From Panax quinquefolius (Eukaryota > Streptophyta > Magnoliopsida > Apiales > Araliaceae), in contig CM035168.1 in NCBI GenBank assembly GCA_020205615.1, forward strand, positions 130,024,795 to 130,088,794: 64,000 nucleotides of DNA, written 5' to 3'. How positions within the stretch are numbered: the stretch's first letter is position 1; each line of letters begins with the position of its first letter. Both the position numbers and the translations under genes were made by a program. This document shows, piece by piece, positions 23,000 through 35,345 of the stretch. The notes beneath the pieces are model-generated. The model was not told the DNA's origin, did not search any database, and saw nothing but the letters and a program-made list of their open reading frames with translations.

Positions 23000-24060
23000 A
23001 TTTACGTAACATGGATATGTGAAAAGCGTTATGAACACGAGACGTATTTGGCGGTAAAAGCGAGTCTATAGGCCCGCGATTCCTACTCGATCGAGGATTA
23101 AAATGGGCCAGATGAATCGAGGATTAAGTTTCCTCTCTTTCCAAATCTTGTAACTCCTTTCCATGGAAGCGACTTTTAACAACACATGATCTCTATATTG
23201 AATTCCGTCCTTTCGATGAAGATCGGCCTAACTCTTTTATCGATTTTGTGAGGTTTTTATCGTTGTCGGATCGTTTGAATCTTTTAAAGTAGTCATACGT
23301 ACCAACTCGGTCCCAACAGCGTTGCTTCACCCTTTCGTCCAGTATCTTTGGAAGCGACACTTTCTTCCATCTGGCGCTTGAATGGAGCCATGCGATACTT
23401 GCGATAAGCTGTTGTTGTAGGAAAACTCCACGATGGTAAAAACTTGTCCCAACTCCTTGAAATCAAGAACCACGAGTCTTAATAGATCTTGAGAGTTTGA
23501 ATAGTCTCTCCATTTGTCGTCAAAATGCGAGGATGATATCTTAGAAATTAAATCGTGAAATCCGTGCCCGTAGCTTTTTAAAACTAACCCAAAATCTTGA
23601 AGTGAATCTTGGGTCTCGATCGAAACTATGGATCTGGCGTACCATGCGATCTTCAATCTCGTTTATGTATGCATCTGACGAGGCGTTCAAGTGTATAAGT
23701 TTCTCGTATCGGTAAAAATGAAGCGGACTTGGTCGATCTATCAACAATGACCCAAATCGCATCGATGCCTTGAGAAACCTTAGGAAGGCCGTGCTTGAAA
23801 TCCATGGTAATGTGCTCCACTTCCATTCTGGAATTTCAAGTGGTTCTGATGGACCTTTTGGTACTTGATGCTCACTTTAACTTCGTTGACAAGTTAGACA
23901 CCTTGAGATAAGCAGTATTATCTCTCTCTTCGTATTGCTCCACCAAAATGTATGGCGAATATCGTGATACATTTTGGTACTCGAGATGGATTACAAATGG
24001 TGTGTTGTGCGCCTCCATCGTGATATTATACTTTAAATCGGTCGTTAGGAACACAAAAAA
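23000..24060 (-). pseudogene. Integrase of the inner element (frame-broken)
   Basis: In sense order: an HHCC-region remnant (EAHNTPFVIH, 23872-24054) and core pieces with IDRPSPLHF and DRDPRFTSRFW (about 23589-23740). LGQVFTIVEFSYNNS and the end of the core (APDGRKCR) follow at 23327-23480, then VHNAFHISMLRK near 23005-23040. These are standard Ty3/gypsy integrase landmarks; the DDE-type core inserts cDNA into the host genome. The pieces lie in different frames, so no active enzyme is encoded as assembled. Confidence 0.8.
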
Positions 24061-24419
24061 GTGCAGGTTGACTCGAGTATTCCTTCTTCATCGATTCTTG
24101 CTTAGGCGTAGCACCTCTCTTGCTTTTCTTTTCATATCGCGTCGGCTCGAAGTCTGCATAGCTTGGCGACTTTAACTTTATCGATTAAAGTCGGTTCTAC
24201 TTTCGTATATTTGCTATCATCACATGCGTCCACAGGTCTTTAACTCTATCTCCATCCTTTGCAAGTCACAAAATGGGCCTTTGTGTTGTGATAACGCTTT
24301 CGTGCTTGCATACGATCTTACTTTCGATCGTCGGCTACCGTTAAACTTTTCGGGGATGGTATTGGATGGTATGATCATAATCTTTCAGCGATTTCAAGCC
24401 AGCGTCGTTGTCGCGTGTT

Positions 24420-25560
24420 GAGTTCCTTTTGAGTGAAGAAATATTTGAGGCTTTTATGATCAAGTAAAGATCTCCACTTTCTCCCCATCTGAAGTAATGC
24501 CTCCAATTTTAAAGTCTGAAAACAACATTTGCCGACTCAGGATCGTGAGTAGGATAATTCCTCTCATATTCTTTGAGTTGTCGCGAGCATAAACTATAAC
24601 TTTTCCATGTTGCATAAGAACACATCCCACCCTTTTGCTCGAAGCATCACATGTAGATGACAAATCCTCAAGGCGAATGGTATTGTCGAGCAGTCTTTGA
24701 AATAAGTCTCTTCTTGAGTTCTTGAAAACTCTTCTCACATTCTTCGCTCAATAGAACTTTGTATCTTTTAGTCGGTTTGAGTCGATGGAGTAGCGATTAG
24801 AAAAATCCTTCCACGAATCTCAGATAATAACCAATAAGCAAAAGCTACGTCTTGGTCAGCGATTTAGGTTGTTCCCGACTTTGAATAAGCTTGATCTTTC
24901 TTGGGTCAGCGGATATTCCATGACTTGATACCACGTGCCCAGGAATCTGCTTCTTGACGAACTTCGCATTTCTTGACTTGGCATAAAGCTTATATTCACG
25001 AAGCTTTTGGAGTGTCGACCTCAAGTGTTGCTCATGATCTTCACGGCTTTTGGAATAAATAAGGATGTCATCAATAAAGGCGACCACAAAGTGATCTAAA
25101 TATTCCTTGAATACTCGGTTCATCATATCCATGAAAGCGGCGGGGCATTAGTCGATCGAAGGACATGACTAGGAATTCATAATGCCGTCTGGGGAGTTAC
25201 GGCCGTCTCTTTGGAATGTCGGTGATTCTAATCTTGATTGGTGATATCAGGAGCGAAGATCGATCTTTGAAAAGAATTTGGCTCCTTACTGTTGGTCGAA
25301 ACGGGTCATCGATCGTGGCGATGGATACTATTTTTGATGGTGACATGATTGACTCCAGATAATCAATCTGAAATCGCATACTCCCATCTTTCTTCTTCAC
25401 GAATAGAGCAGGGCACCCAGAGGAAAGTCTTGGGTGAATAAAGCCGATGTCTAACAATTCCTGCGGTTGGGTCTTTAACTCACGAAGTTCAATAGGAGCC
25501 ATTCGATATGGGGCTTTGGAAATAGGTTTTATACCGGGTTGAGTCGATCTGAAAATTCAA
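24420..25560 (-). pseudogene. Reverse transcriptase and RNase H of the inner element (frame-broken)
   Basis: RT start at 25197-25502 ([35 protein letters not shown]). The RT active-site segment FIDDILIYSK, with the Asp-Asp pair at about 25067-25072, is in the piece 24845-25132. RNase H begins with STCDASSKRVGCVLMQHGKV in 24460-24738, followed by GEKVEIFT and, on the minus strand near 24425-24460, a DHKSLKYFFTQKEL-type end. Order and motifs are those of Ty3/gypsy pol. This is the only RT copy in the window. Several frameshifts separate the pieces. Confidence 0.85.
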
Positions 25561-25599
25561 TTTCACGCTACGGGGGGTAGGCGGGAAGTTCTTGAGAGA

Positions 25600-26120
25600 A
25601 TCGTCGGAAATTTATTAACAATAGAAATATCGCTCAAAAGCGGCGTATTTTGTTTAAATCGTGACATGAGCTAAGAAAGCTTGACATCCATTTTTCGATA
25701 AGCGAATAGCTTTATGGCTTGAGATGGCCGTGATTGATTTTAATGGTTTGGTCGTTTGAATTAGCATAATAGGTTGATTAGGAATATGAAAGCTATGACA
25801 CTACGAAAACAATCAATTTTTGCATGATAAGTAGTTAACGATCAATCCACAGAATCACGTCAAATCTGAGTATTTTTAATGAAATAAGATCGACGGGTAA
25901 TGTGAAGTGCAGATTTGAACCAAACAAGACTTATAAGCGATGGATGTAATGAAGGTTTCTCCCAGCGGAGTTTCCACGAGATAAGTCGAAAGTCTAATTT
26001 CTCGGTCGAATTTAATCGATGGCCTAGTAGGAGAAATAAAAGAATGGGTAGAACCAAATTATCAAATAAAGTGTAGACTTCATTAGAGTTTATGATAAAA
26101 CTTACAAGTGATGACCTCAT
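25600..26120 (-). pseudogene. Protease region of the inner element (degenerate)
   Basis: A short frame at 25860-26120 corresponds to the protease part that is better kept in unit u3 (VYTLFDN where VYTVLDTSSTHSF is seen in u3, and LNSTEKLDFRLISWK for LNLTPEKLDFDLLVE). The aspartyl-protease motif itself is lost here. Confidence 0.6.
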
Positions 26121-27306
26121 TCGGGTTCCTTGCTCTCTGGGAGGTCACAACAAACCTTCTCTCCTTGCACTCTCTGGGTTTGACTTTTACGGGGCGACCT
26201 TTGGTGCCTCCATCTAGTTAATTTGTCTTGATGGCAACAAAATCGAGCTAAGTGACCTTCTCTTCCACAATTATAACATGCTTTGGACGGCGTAGCACGA
26301 TTCGGATGATGATGTGTCCTCTCTTCTCGCATTTGAAGCATATGATAGGTGGTCTTTCTCCTTCCTTAACAACGGGTCTTTGGTCTTGGCGTCTTTCCAT
26401 CATTGTTGAATCTCCGTTTCTTGAAATGTCCATTCTTATTGTTTTGTACGATTACCACCGAAAGTGGTTACCATATCGGCTTTATGATTCCCTCCACGCT
26501 TGTTGTCCTTAACCGATGACTACTCTACATTTGATATTATAACTTTCTTGCATTTCTTTCTTTTTTAGTCGTTGACTCGTTATCGCGCTCCACTAAGCGA
26601 GCCCTATTTACAACATCGAATCTGAAACCACGGTTTATGAGAAATAAGATGTTGGCGTATCTCGACTTGAACCTCTTAAAAACATTAGCGCCATTCTCTC
26701 TTCATTATCCACCAGTGGGGCCTGGCAAGTGATAACTCATAAAATTTTGCCTCGTATTGCGACACGGTCGTATTGTTTTGTTCGACTTGATAAACTCCAC
26801 CTCCTTACGTGTGGCGAATACTTTCGGGAAAGTATTTGTCGTTGAAACGACTCTGGAACTTCTCCAAGATATCTTGATCTGATGAGGTTGAGTCGTTTCT
26901 GGAATTCCACGATGTCTGCCTCTCGCGCAACGTAAAAAGCGTGAAGGAACCTTTTGCTCCTCGGAGCATCCCAGACATCAAATATCTTGGTGTCTGCTTT
27001 ATCCATGCTTAGCGAAAGTGGTTTTGGCTCTCCCTTAAACTCGGTTGGTCCCGGCTCCTTGAATTGTTTAGCGGTGGCCTTGAGAGTTTCAAATGTTTCC
27101 ACCTACGTTTTGGGCGAGAGTCGCTCTCTTTCTTTGTTGCATAAATTCATAAAACCTCTGAACATTTGATCGTTCATCATTTGGTCGGTGTTGTTGTTTT
27201 GCGTGAGGATTATCGCCTTCGATGCACATTATCACGATTATTGATATGTGGTGAATCAGCGATCGCTTTGTGCTCCATTCTTATTCTCAACATTCTCGGA
27301 TGTCAT
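26117..27306 (-). pseudogene. gag of the inner element (frame-broken)
   Basis: Starts at a minus-strand ATG at 27306 (ATGACATCC) and continues through the gag core (EPKPLSLSMDKADTKIFDVW, FLHAFYVAREADIVEF) and ESFQRQILSRKYSP to two CCHC zinc knuckles: a damaged one (CFKCEKRGH) and CYNCGREGHLARFC. Gag packages element RNA into virus-like particles. There are several frameshifts, some at the same sites as in units u1 and u2. Confidence 0.8.
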
Positions 27307-27476
27307 TTTGAATCTTGCCACAAAACAAAAGATTAATTGACATTTAACAATTATCTTTATATTACGTGAGCCCGATAAAATAGCACAAAAAAACTTAGGT
27401 AGGTCATCTTAGCGAAAATATTCCCGTCTCTCCCTCTCTGAGTACTTTTCTCACATCTTAGCGGGGATCATATCCA

Positions 27477-27491
27477 TAGCTTTGATACTGT
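27477..27491 (-). other. Degenerate primer-binding site
   Basis: Plus strand agctttgatactgt next to the LTR end tgtggcgccccc. It is a damaged form of the agctctgataccaac seen beside L7. Confidence 0.6.
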
Positions 27492-29915
27492 TGTGGCGCC
27501 CCCAAATTAGGTATACATCACCCATCTTGGGTGCGCCACTTACGTGTATCTGAAATTTAAATACAACTTATTAACATAAGCGTAGTGTATGCTGATCTGA
27601 CATAAAGCGTGAGTTTAAATACAAATATAAATCTACTAGATATTATCTGAAACTTCGAACAAAAGTCCTCATTACAATTATTATCACCTTATTTCACGAA
27701 TAGTGAGGACTACTAATCTTATCTTGGGGACCATCACTCGTTTTCCAGGCTAAATCCCGTATATTCTCATTTCACGAAGAAACGGTGAAAGAAAGGGTGA
27801 GCTCAACTAGCCCGATAAGAAATATTATGACTAAGATAATGCAAAATAAATTATCAATAGTCTTGACAATATTAAAGCGATAAAATCTGATAAACAACCG
27901 GTTTAAGCTGCGGTGAATATCTGATCCATTAAAAAGTGAGTAGAAAATAAAATCTACTATCTTTTATGATTTTAAAGGTTTTTCATCAACTTTGTTATAA
28001 ATTTGAGACTCGACTTTAATAAATAATCCACATCATCGAATCACCCACTTTTTCTTCTGACGAGGATATTCTTTAGTATCGCGATCCACAATTATTCACA
28101 CTTCTGGGCGAGAATAGTTGTGTATTCATTAATAATTCGTGATCGTACCAACAATTGTCCATCGATACACTTCTGACCCTTTGAGGATTTTAATCACATC
28201 ATTTGTAACATTACGGTCGTGATTACGCAAATAATCCACAGTCGTAATCATACCAAGTCCATCCATGCTCTACGGGCCCACAGATGACTTTAAAAAAAAT
28301 ATAAACATGAGGATGATGACAATGATATAAAATTGATAAAACAAGTTCAAAATTATTTTATCCGAGAATTATTAACGTCAAATTATCGACGTGATCTTTG
28401 CTTTGTAGAGTAAAATTCAAGAATGATCGGAAGAATATTTCCGTGAAAAGATCTTTGGATGAAACCTTGAAATATCGAGGATATTCTACTAATTTCATGG
28501 AGTATAGAAATCAAAGTTTTAACCAATTTGGGTATAATAAAGAATGGAATAACAAAAGAAATCACCGTGCATGCGGTACTTGGCATAGGCGAGTTATTCA
28601 GCGAGAATAATAATAACGGAACGGTCGGTGAAATTCACACAAGCGGGATGTTCAACGAGAATAATAAAAGATGGAACCCGGATCCGGTGTAAAACACACG
28701 AATAGGATATTCAGCGAGAATGATAAAAAGGCGGAACCGGTCGGTGTAAAACCTGTGAGACGAGGATGTTCAGCGAGAATAATAAAAAAAAGCGGAACCG
28801 GTCGGTGTAAAACACTGCGAGCGAGGATGTTCAGCGAATAATAAAGAATGTCACCAAGTATAGGGTAAATGGCGTATCTGAGTTATTCAGCGAGAATAAA
28901 TAAGCGATGGAATAACATAAGGATTTCACCAGTATAGGGTATCTGGCGTATCTGAGTTATGTATAGGGTATACCACTTTTACGAGTTATTCAGCGAATAA
29001 TAGTGAATGGAATAACGAAGTTCTCTTGAAGAAGAAGAATAACACCACTACTAGTAAAAAAGCTGAATATAGAAGTAATGAAGTAGCGAGAATACTCTTC
29101 TTCTTTCTATAACTTTCTCTCTATAAACCTACCATAATTTCTCTCTCTAGAGTTTGATGAATTAAGTGAAAAATAATGAAGGAATGAGCTTATTTATAGG
29201 AAAATGGAATGCGTAGTAACTAATCCATGAGCGGTCCAGATTGATTTACTTTAATCGGCGGTCCGTATTTAAAGAAAAATCTTTTAAATAAAATATAATA
29301 TATTACTATTTATATAAAAACATTTCTTATCTGAAAACAATATCTGAAAACTTATCTGAAAACACTTTATCTGGCTACTATCGTAATAAAATATAATATA
29401 TTTTATTTATAAAATAACTTTAATAAAGTATTACATTTTATATAAAAAGATGTTTACATTTTATTACGTTAATAATCTGAATAAAACAAAAGCGTCATTA
29501 TCATTATAATAATTCGTATTATTAATCGTGATAATGGAATCAAACTAAGTGACTTCTCATAAGCATCGATAATCGATCTGGTGTAATTTCTTCTGCGACC
29601 ACACGTATTCTTTGTACTTTTACTCTCTAGGAGTAGTTCAGCGATGTCAGCGGTAAAACTTCCGTAGTTATTTGATAAAATATTTTTGTCTTTTTCTCGA
29701 TCAAATGATAATTACATTGTGGGGTCCACCATGATTGGTAGTTATGCGAATATTCCTGTAAAGTATTCCCAGGCCAATCGAATATTATAACCAACTTGTA
29801 TACTTTGCAAAATTATAAATATTACCCTAACTATAACATTATATCAAATTATTCCATAATATTCAAAATAATATTTATAGAAAATATCTTTATTTATAAA
29901 AGCTGGGGTCTTACA
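27492..29915 (-). mobile_element. LTR L3 (5' LTR of the inner complete element)
   Basis: Full-length, 2424 bp, plus strand tgtggcgccccc...gctggggtcttaca. TATA motif (cctataaataagctc on the minus strand) at about 29186-29200; leader repeats at 28590-29030. The flanking DNA at 29916 continues the 57-bp repeat, which shows that the inner element sits inside another copy of the family. Confidence 0.85.
28590..28860 (-). repeat. 58-60 bp leader repeats in L3
   Basis: Units carry ggaaccggtcggtgtaaaac and aggatgttcagcgagaataa. The cggaaccggt core is nearly palindromic. The array lies about 300 bp downstream of the TATA motif, so it is transcribed as part of the R-U5 leader. Equivalent arrays are present in all the other LTRs. 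Confidence 0.8.
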
Positions 29916-31840
29916 ATAATCGTGTATTCATATAACCACTTTTTTCAATTACGGTTAATTATCTTAGAAACACTTTGCACTACAAAATACTTTCAACGTA
30001 ATATAAACGTGAGGATAATGATATAAAGAATCCAAATGATAAATATAACATTATATCAAAATTATTCCATGATTCAAATATTGTTATCAATCATAATAAT
30101 ATTTATAGAAATTATAACTATTTTAATCACTTATTTATAAACAATTTATCTCAATTGTTTACGCTTTACCATATAATGCATTTAATCATTCAAAATACCA
30201 TACTCATAAGATATCATTCCCCATTATCAAATCCTCTCATAAAAATATATGCATATACTATATAGGATTCTCTAAATAAAATTCTATTTCCAACTTTGTT
30301 ACTTCACATAACATATTTAACTCATATGTTAAGTAATTCTATTTTTTAAAAATCAATTTCTAATTAATTCCTTAAGAAATTAGCTACCTCAAGTTTAACT
30401 CCAAAAATTCCCAAATCTTGGCAGGACCTTACACATGTTAATGTGAGCCTCCAGATTTAAATTTCATGGTCATGGAGTTGTAGAACTCCAGGTTATATCG
30501 TTTTTAAATCGGAAAAACCTAAATATTGAAATGGTCATAACTTGCTCATTTTAAGTCGAGAATAAGCTCATTTTTGGACAGGAGTTACCTTATACCATAT
30601 ACTTTCATTTCCCAAAAAGGCTAGAATTTTTCTCATAATTTAAGTGGCCGAAACAGCCTCTCTAAAATCATGGCGACAACTTTTTTGGATTTTTGCAGCT
30701 TTGCACTCCTTTGCTAAAATCAGTCCACACAAAATTCTACAATACCTTTTCCAGTAATTCCACTTGGATTAGTTAGGTAACTCATAGATCTAACTCTAGG
30801 ACTTGACCACACTCAAAAATTCAAAATATAATAGGAGATTTGGTCAATTGAATTTCATATTCGTTTTTCACCAAAATCGGTTTTAACTCTTTGTGATTTT
30901 TAAGAAACTTTCATGTTTTCACATACTAACCAACATAACTCATCATAACACTTACTAATACCACGTATACCCATGATTTTCATTAGTCCAATGCTTTTAT
31001 TATGACTTTCATCATAAACCACGTAAGCTGTTCATTTTAGTTGAAGAAATATTTGAGGGTTTAAGAAATGGGTTTTGTACTGGGGTCAATACAAAATTCG
31101 ATTTCACGCTCTAGGGTAGGCTAGAAAGTCTTCAAGAATACGTCAAGAAATTTATTAATAATAGAAATATCATTCAAAACTGTGACTCTCATCCAAAACT
31201 TGGATAGTACGTCACATTGATATCAACTGTGACTTCTATCCCTTAACCTAGATAGCACCTCACAATGATACCTATAAACTTGCCATCTTCATTCACGATG
31301 TCGCCTACAGAAAGTCTGGCTTCGGTGCATTCCACACAAGGAAGTCAACAACGAAAGGTTCGGGGCTCTTTACTTATGGCTTGATATGACAATAATTGAC
31401 TTTAGTAGTTTGGTTACTTGAATTCGCAAACAAGTTGGTTATGAATATAAAAGCTAACAACCTTACGAAAAGCATGATGAGTAGTTAACCAATTGATTCC
31501 TAAAATCACATCAAAGGCAAGTATTTTCAAAAAGATAAGATCGACAGGTAACGTGAAAGTGTTTATTTGAATCAAACAAGATTTAAAAATAGTAGCGGTA
31601 ACGAAGGCTCCTACTAACGAAGTTTCAACCAATAAGTCAAAGTCTAACTTCTCCGGAGTCAAATTTAAACGTTGAACGCAAGCAAGAGAGATAAAATAAT
31701 GGGTAGAACCGGTATCTTATAAGGTATAGACTTACATGATTTATAATTAACTAACCCGTGCTAACCGTTCGGTTTACTCGCTTTTTGAGAAGTCGTGAAA
31801 AATGCACTTCCTAAAACCAACGACTTTGTTTTGTCCATAT
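29916..31840 (-). mobile_element. Internal remnant of the outer element: filler and protease, gag deleted
   Basis: Begins with a fragment of the 57-bp repeat, continues with the same 1.1-1.3 kb non-coding filler found in u1-u3, then protease remnants: 31414-31662 reads TPEKLDFDLLVETSLVGAF and FDVILGINWLTTHHAF. The gag gene and primer-binding site are missing and LTR L4 follows directly at about 31841. The best-preserved FDVILGxxWL protease tail in the window is here. Confidence 0.75.
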
Positions 31841-34270
31841 CCACCAATTAGGTATCGTCACCCATCTTGGGTAGCCACTTACATGGTACATAAATTCAAA
31901 TACAACTTAATTATACATAATACATAGGTATACATCGACAATACATAAGCGAGAGTTTGAATAGGAATATTGTCATTTAGATATTATATCCATACTCGAG
32001 AGTCCTCATTACAACTATTATCACACTATTTCACGAATAGTGAGGACTACTAATCTTATCCTCTGGACCATTACTCTTTTTCCAGGCTAAATCCCGGCTA
32101 TATTCTCATTTCACGAAGAAAACGGTGAAAGAAAGGGTGAGCTCAACTAGCCCGATGAAATATTATGACTAAGATAATGCGAAATAAATTATCATTAGCC
32201 TTGACAATGTTAAGCGATAAAATACAATAGACAACCGGTTTAAGCTGCGGTGGAATATCGATCCATTAAAAAGTCAGTAGAAAATAAAATCTACTATCTT
32301 TTAGGTTTTAAAGGTTTTCATCAATTTTTATCACTAAGACTCGGTTTAATGAATAAACCACAATATCTAATCATCCACATACCACGGTCGAGGATTTTCA
32401 TCAAATTATCAATGGTCAAATGACTATCTTAGAATCACCCACAGTCATAATCATACCAAAAACTATCCATCAACGCATTACAGACCCTTTGAGGACTTTT
32501 GTCACATCATTTATAACAAGCCGTGATTATTATCTTAGAATGATCCACAGTCATAATCATACTAAGTTCATCTATGCTTGTAAGCGAAGATAACATAATA
32601 TATCATGAGGATGATGACAATGACATAATAATTCAATAAAACAAGTTCAAAAATTATTTTATCCGAGGAATTAATAACGTCAAATTGTCGACAAGATCTT
32701 TGTTTTGTAGAGTAAAATTCAAGAATGATCGGAAGAATATTTCCATGAAAGATCTTTGGATGAAGCATGAATATCGAGGATATTCTACTAATTTCATGGA
32801 GTATAGAAGTCAAAGTTTTAACCAATTTGGGTATAATAAAGAATGGAATAACAAAAGAAATCACCGTGCATGCGGTGCTTGCATAGGCGAGTTATTCAAC
32901 GAGAATAATAATAACGGAACGGTCGGTGAAATTCACCGCAAGCGGGATGATCAACCGAGAATAATAAATCTTTGAATAATAAACAATGGAACCGGTCGGT
33001 GTAAAACACACACCAGACGAGGATATTCAACGAGAATAATAAATGCGGAATAATAAGCAATGGAACCCGGTCGGGTGTAAAACACACGAGCGAGATATTC
33101 AAGCGAGAATAATAAAGAATGGAATAACGAAAGAAGATCACCAAGTATAGGGGATTAAGCGTATCTGAGTTATTCAATGAGATAAATAAGAATGGAATAA
33201 TATAAGGATTTCACCAAGTATAGGGTATCTGCGTATATCGAGTTATGTATAGGGTATACCACTTTTACGAGTTATTCAACGAGAATAATAATGAATGGAA
33301 TAACGAAGTTCTCTTCGTGAATAAGAAAGAATAACACCCCTTACGAATTACAACAAATAATACCCCTTCTAGTAAAAAGACCTTTGGATATCAAAGTAGT
33401 GAAGTACCAAAATACTCTTCTTCTTTCTCTACTATAGATTTTCTCTATATAAACTTCTCTCTATAATTTCTCTCTCTACAGAGTTTGATGAATTAAGTAA
33501 AAAAATAATGAAGGAATGAGCTTACATTTATAGGAAAATAGAATGCATAGTAATTAATCCATGAGCGGTCCAGTTGATTTACTTTAATCGGCGGTCCATA
33601 TTTAAAAGCAAAATCTTTTAAATAAAATATAATATATTCTATTTATATAAAAACATTTTACTATGCAAACCTTTATGCAACACTTATCAAAACAACATAC
33701 AAAACATACACTATTATGCGTAATAAAATATAATATATATTATTTATAGAATAACTTTAATAAAGTATTACATTTTATATAAAAAGATGTTTACATTTTA
33801 TTACGTTAATAATCTGAATAAAACAAAAGCGTCGTTATCATTATAATAATTCATATTATTAATCGAATGATAATGGAATCAAGTGAGTGACTTCTCACAT
33901 AAGCATCGATAATCGATCTGGTGTCTTCTTATGCGACCACACGTATTATTCTTTGTACTTTTACTCTTAGAGTAGTTCAGCGATATCAGCGGTAAAACTT
34001 CGTAGTTATTTCGATAAAATATTTTTGTCGTTTTCTCGATCAGATAATAATTACATTGTGAGGGTCCACCTGATGATTGGTAGTTATGCGAATATTCCTG
34101 CTAAATCGAATATTCCCAGACCAATCGAATATAATATAACCACTTGCATACTTTTTGCAAAATTTATAAATACTACCCACACTATAATATTATCTCAAAT
34201 TCACACCATAATATTAAAAATATATTTAAACAAAATTTTTAAATCTTTATTGATAAAATCACGGGGTCTC
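31841..34270 (-). mobile_element. LTR L4 (first LTR of the tandem series)
   Basis: About 2430 bp. The low-coordinate end is damaged (ccaccaattaggtatcgtc where tgtggcgccccaaaattagg is normal). The high end ggggtctctga abuts a purine tract (tctcccctcc on the plus strand). Near-identical in structure to L5-L7. Confidence 0.8.
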
Positions 34271-34726
34271 TGATCTCCCCTCCTTATGGAATTTAAGCCC
34301 TCGAAATTAGAGTGCGATACTGGTATGATAAAGAGGTGAGGATACCTTGAATACCTTTATCGTTGAAAACATTAAATTCATCTTTGCAATCCGGCGAAGA
34401 TATTCATTAACAATTCATCTTTTTACTTTCGGGCCAAAATATATAAAGCTATAAAACCAATAATCTTTGAGACTCGACTTAATAGTATCACGACCACGAA
34501 TTATCCATTTTACTCTTGGCGAGGATATTAGTGTTTTTCAATCTGATCGTGATTATCTTAAATAATCCTTGATGTCGTAATCATACCAAATCTATCAATA
34601 CTACTTCTGACGAAGATGACTTTTACCACATCCATGAATTAATATTTCATTCTTTGAGACTCATTTCGATAATTAATCCATATCATCGAATCATCCACAC
34701 TTTCTGAGGCGAGGATATTCATTAGT

Positions 34727-35345
34727 ATCACGACCACGAATTATCCATACACTTTCTGACGAATAATCGTGTATTCATTAGTATCCGACCCACAAATTAT
34801 CCATACACTACGACGAAGATAATCGTGTATTCATTAGTATCCGACCACAAATTATCCATACTTTACGGACGAAAGATAATCGTGTATTCATTAGTATCCG
34901 ACCACAAATTATCCATACACTACGGCGAAAGATAATCGTGTATTCATTAGTATCCGCGACCACAAATTATCCATACTTTCTGACCGAAGATAATCGTGTA
35001 TTCATTAGTATCACGACCACAAATTATCCATACCTTTCTGGCGAAGATAATCGTGTATTCATTAGTATCCGACCACAAATTATCCATGCACTACGGACGA
35101 AGATAATCGTGTATTCATTAGTATCACGACCACAAATTATCCATACACTTCGGACGAAAGATAATCGTGTATTCATTAGTATCACGACCACAAATTATCC
35201 ATACACTACGGCGAAGATAATCGTGTATTCATTAGTATCGCGACCACAAATTATCCATACCACTTTAACGGACGAAGATAATCGTGTATTCATTAGTATC
35301 CGACCACAAATTATCCATACACTACTGACGAAGATAATCGTGTTT
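34727..35345 (-). repeat. 57-bp tandem array of u1 (11 units)
   Basis: Unit on the plus strand: gataatcgtgtattcattag, then tatcacgaccacaaattatc, then catacactacggcgaa. I count 11 occurrences of attcattagtat, spaced 56-60 bp. Being 19 codons long, the unit produces long repetitive reading frames on both strands (for example 34938-35432) that I do not regard as genes. Confidence 0.92.

Noticed and set aside
34727..35345. Regular repeats resembling a CRISPR array
   Set aside because: The whole unit is repeated without unique spacers, there are no cas genes, and the context is a plant retrotransposon.
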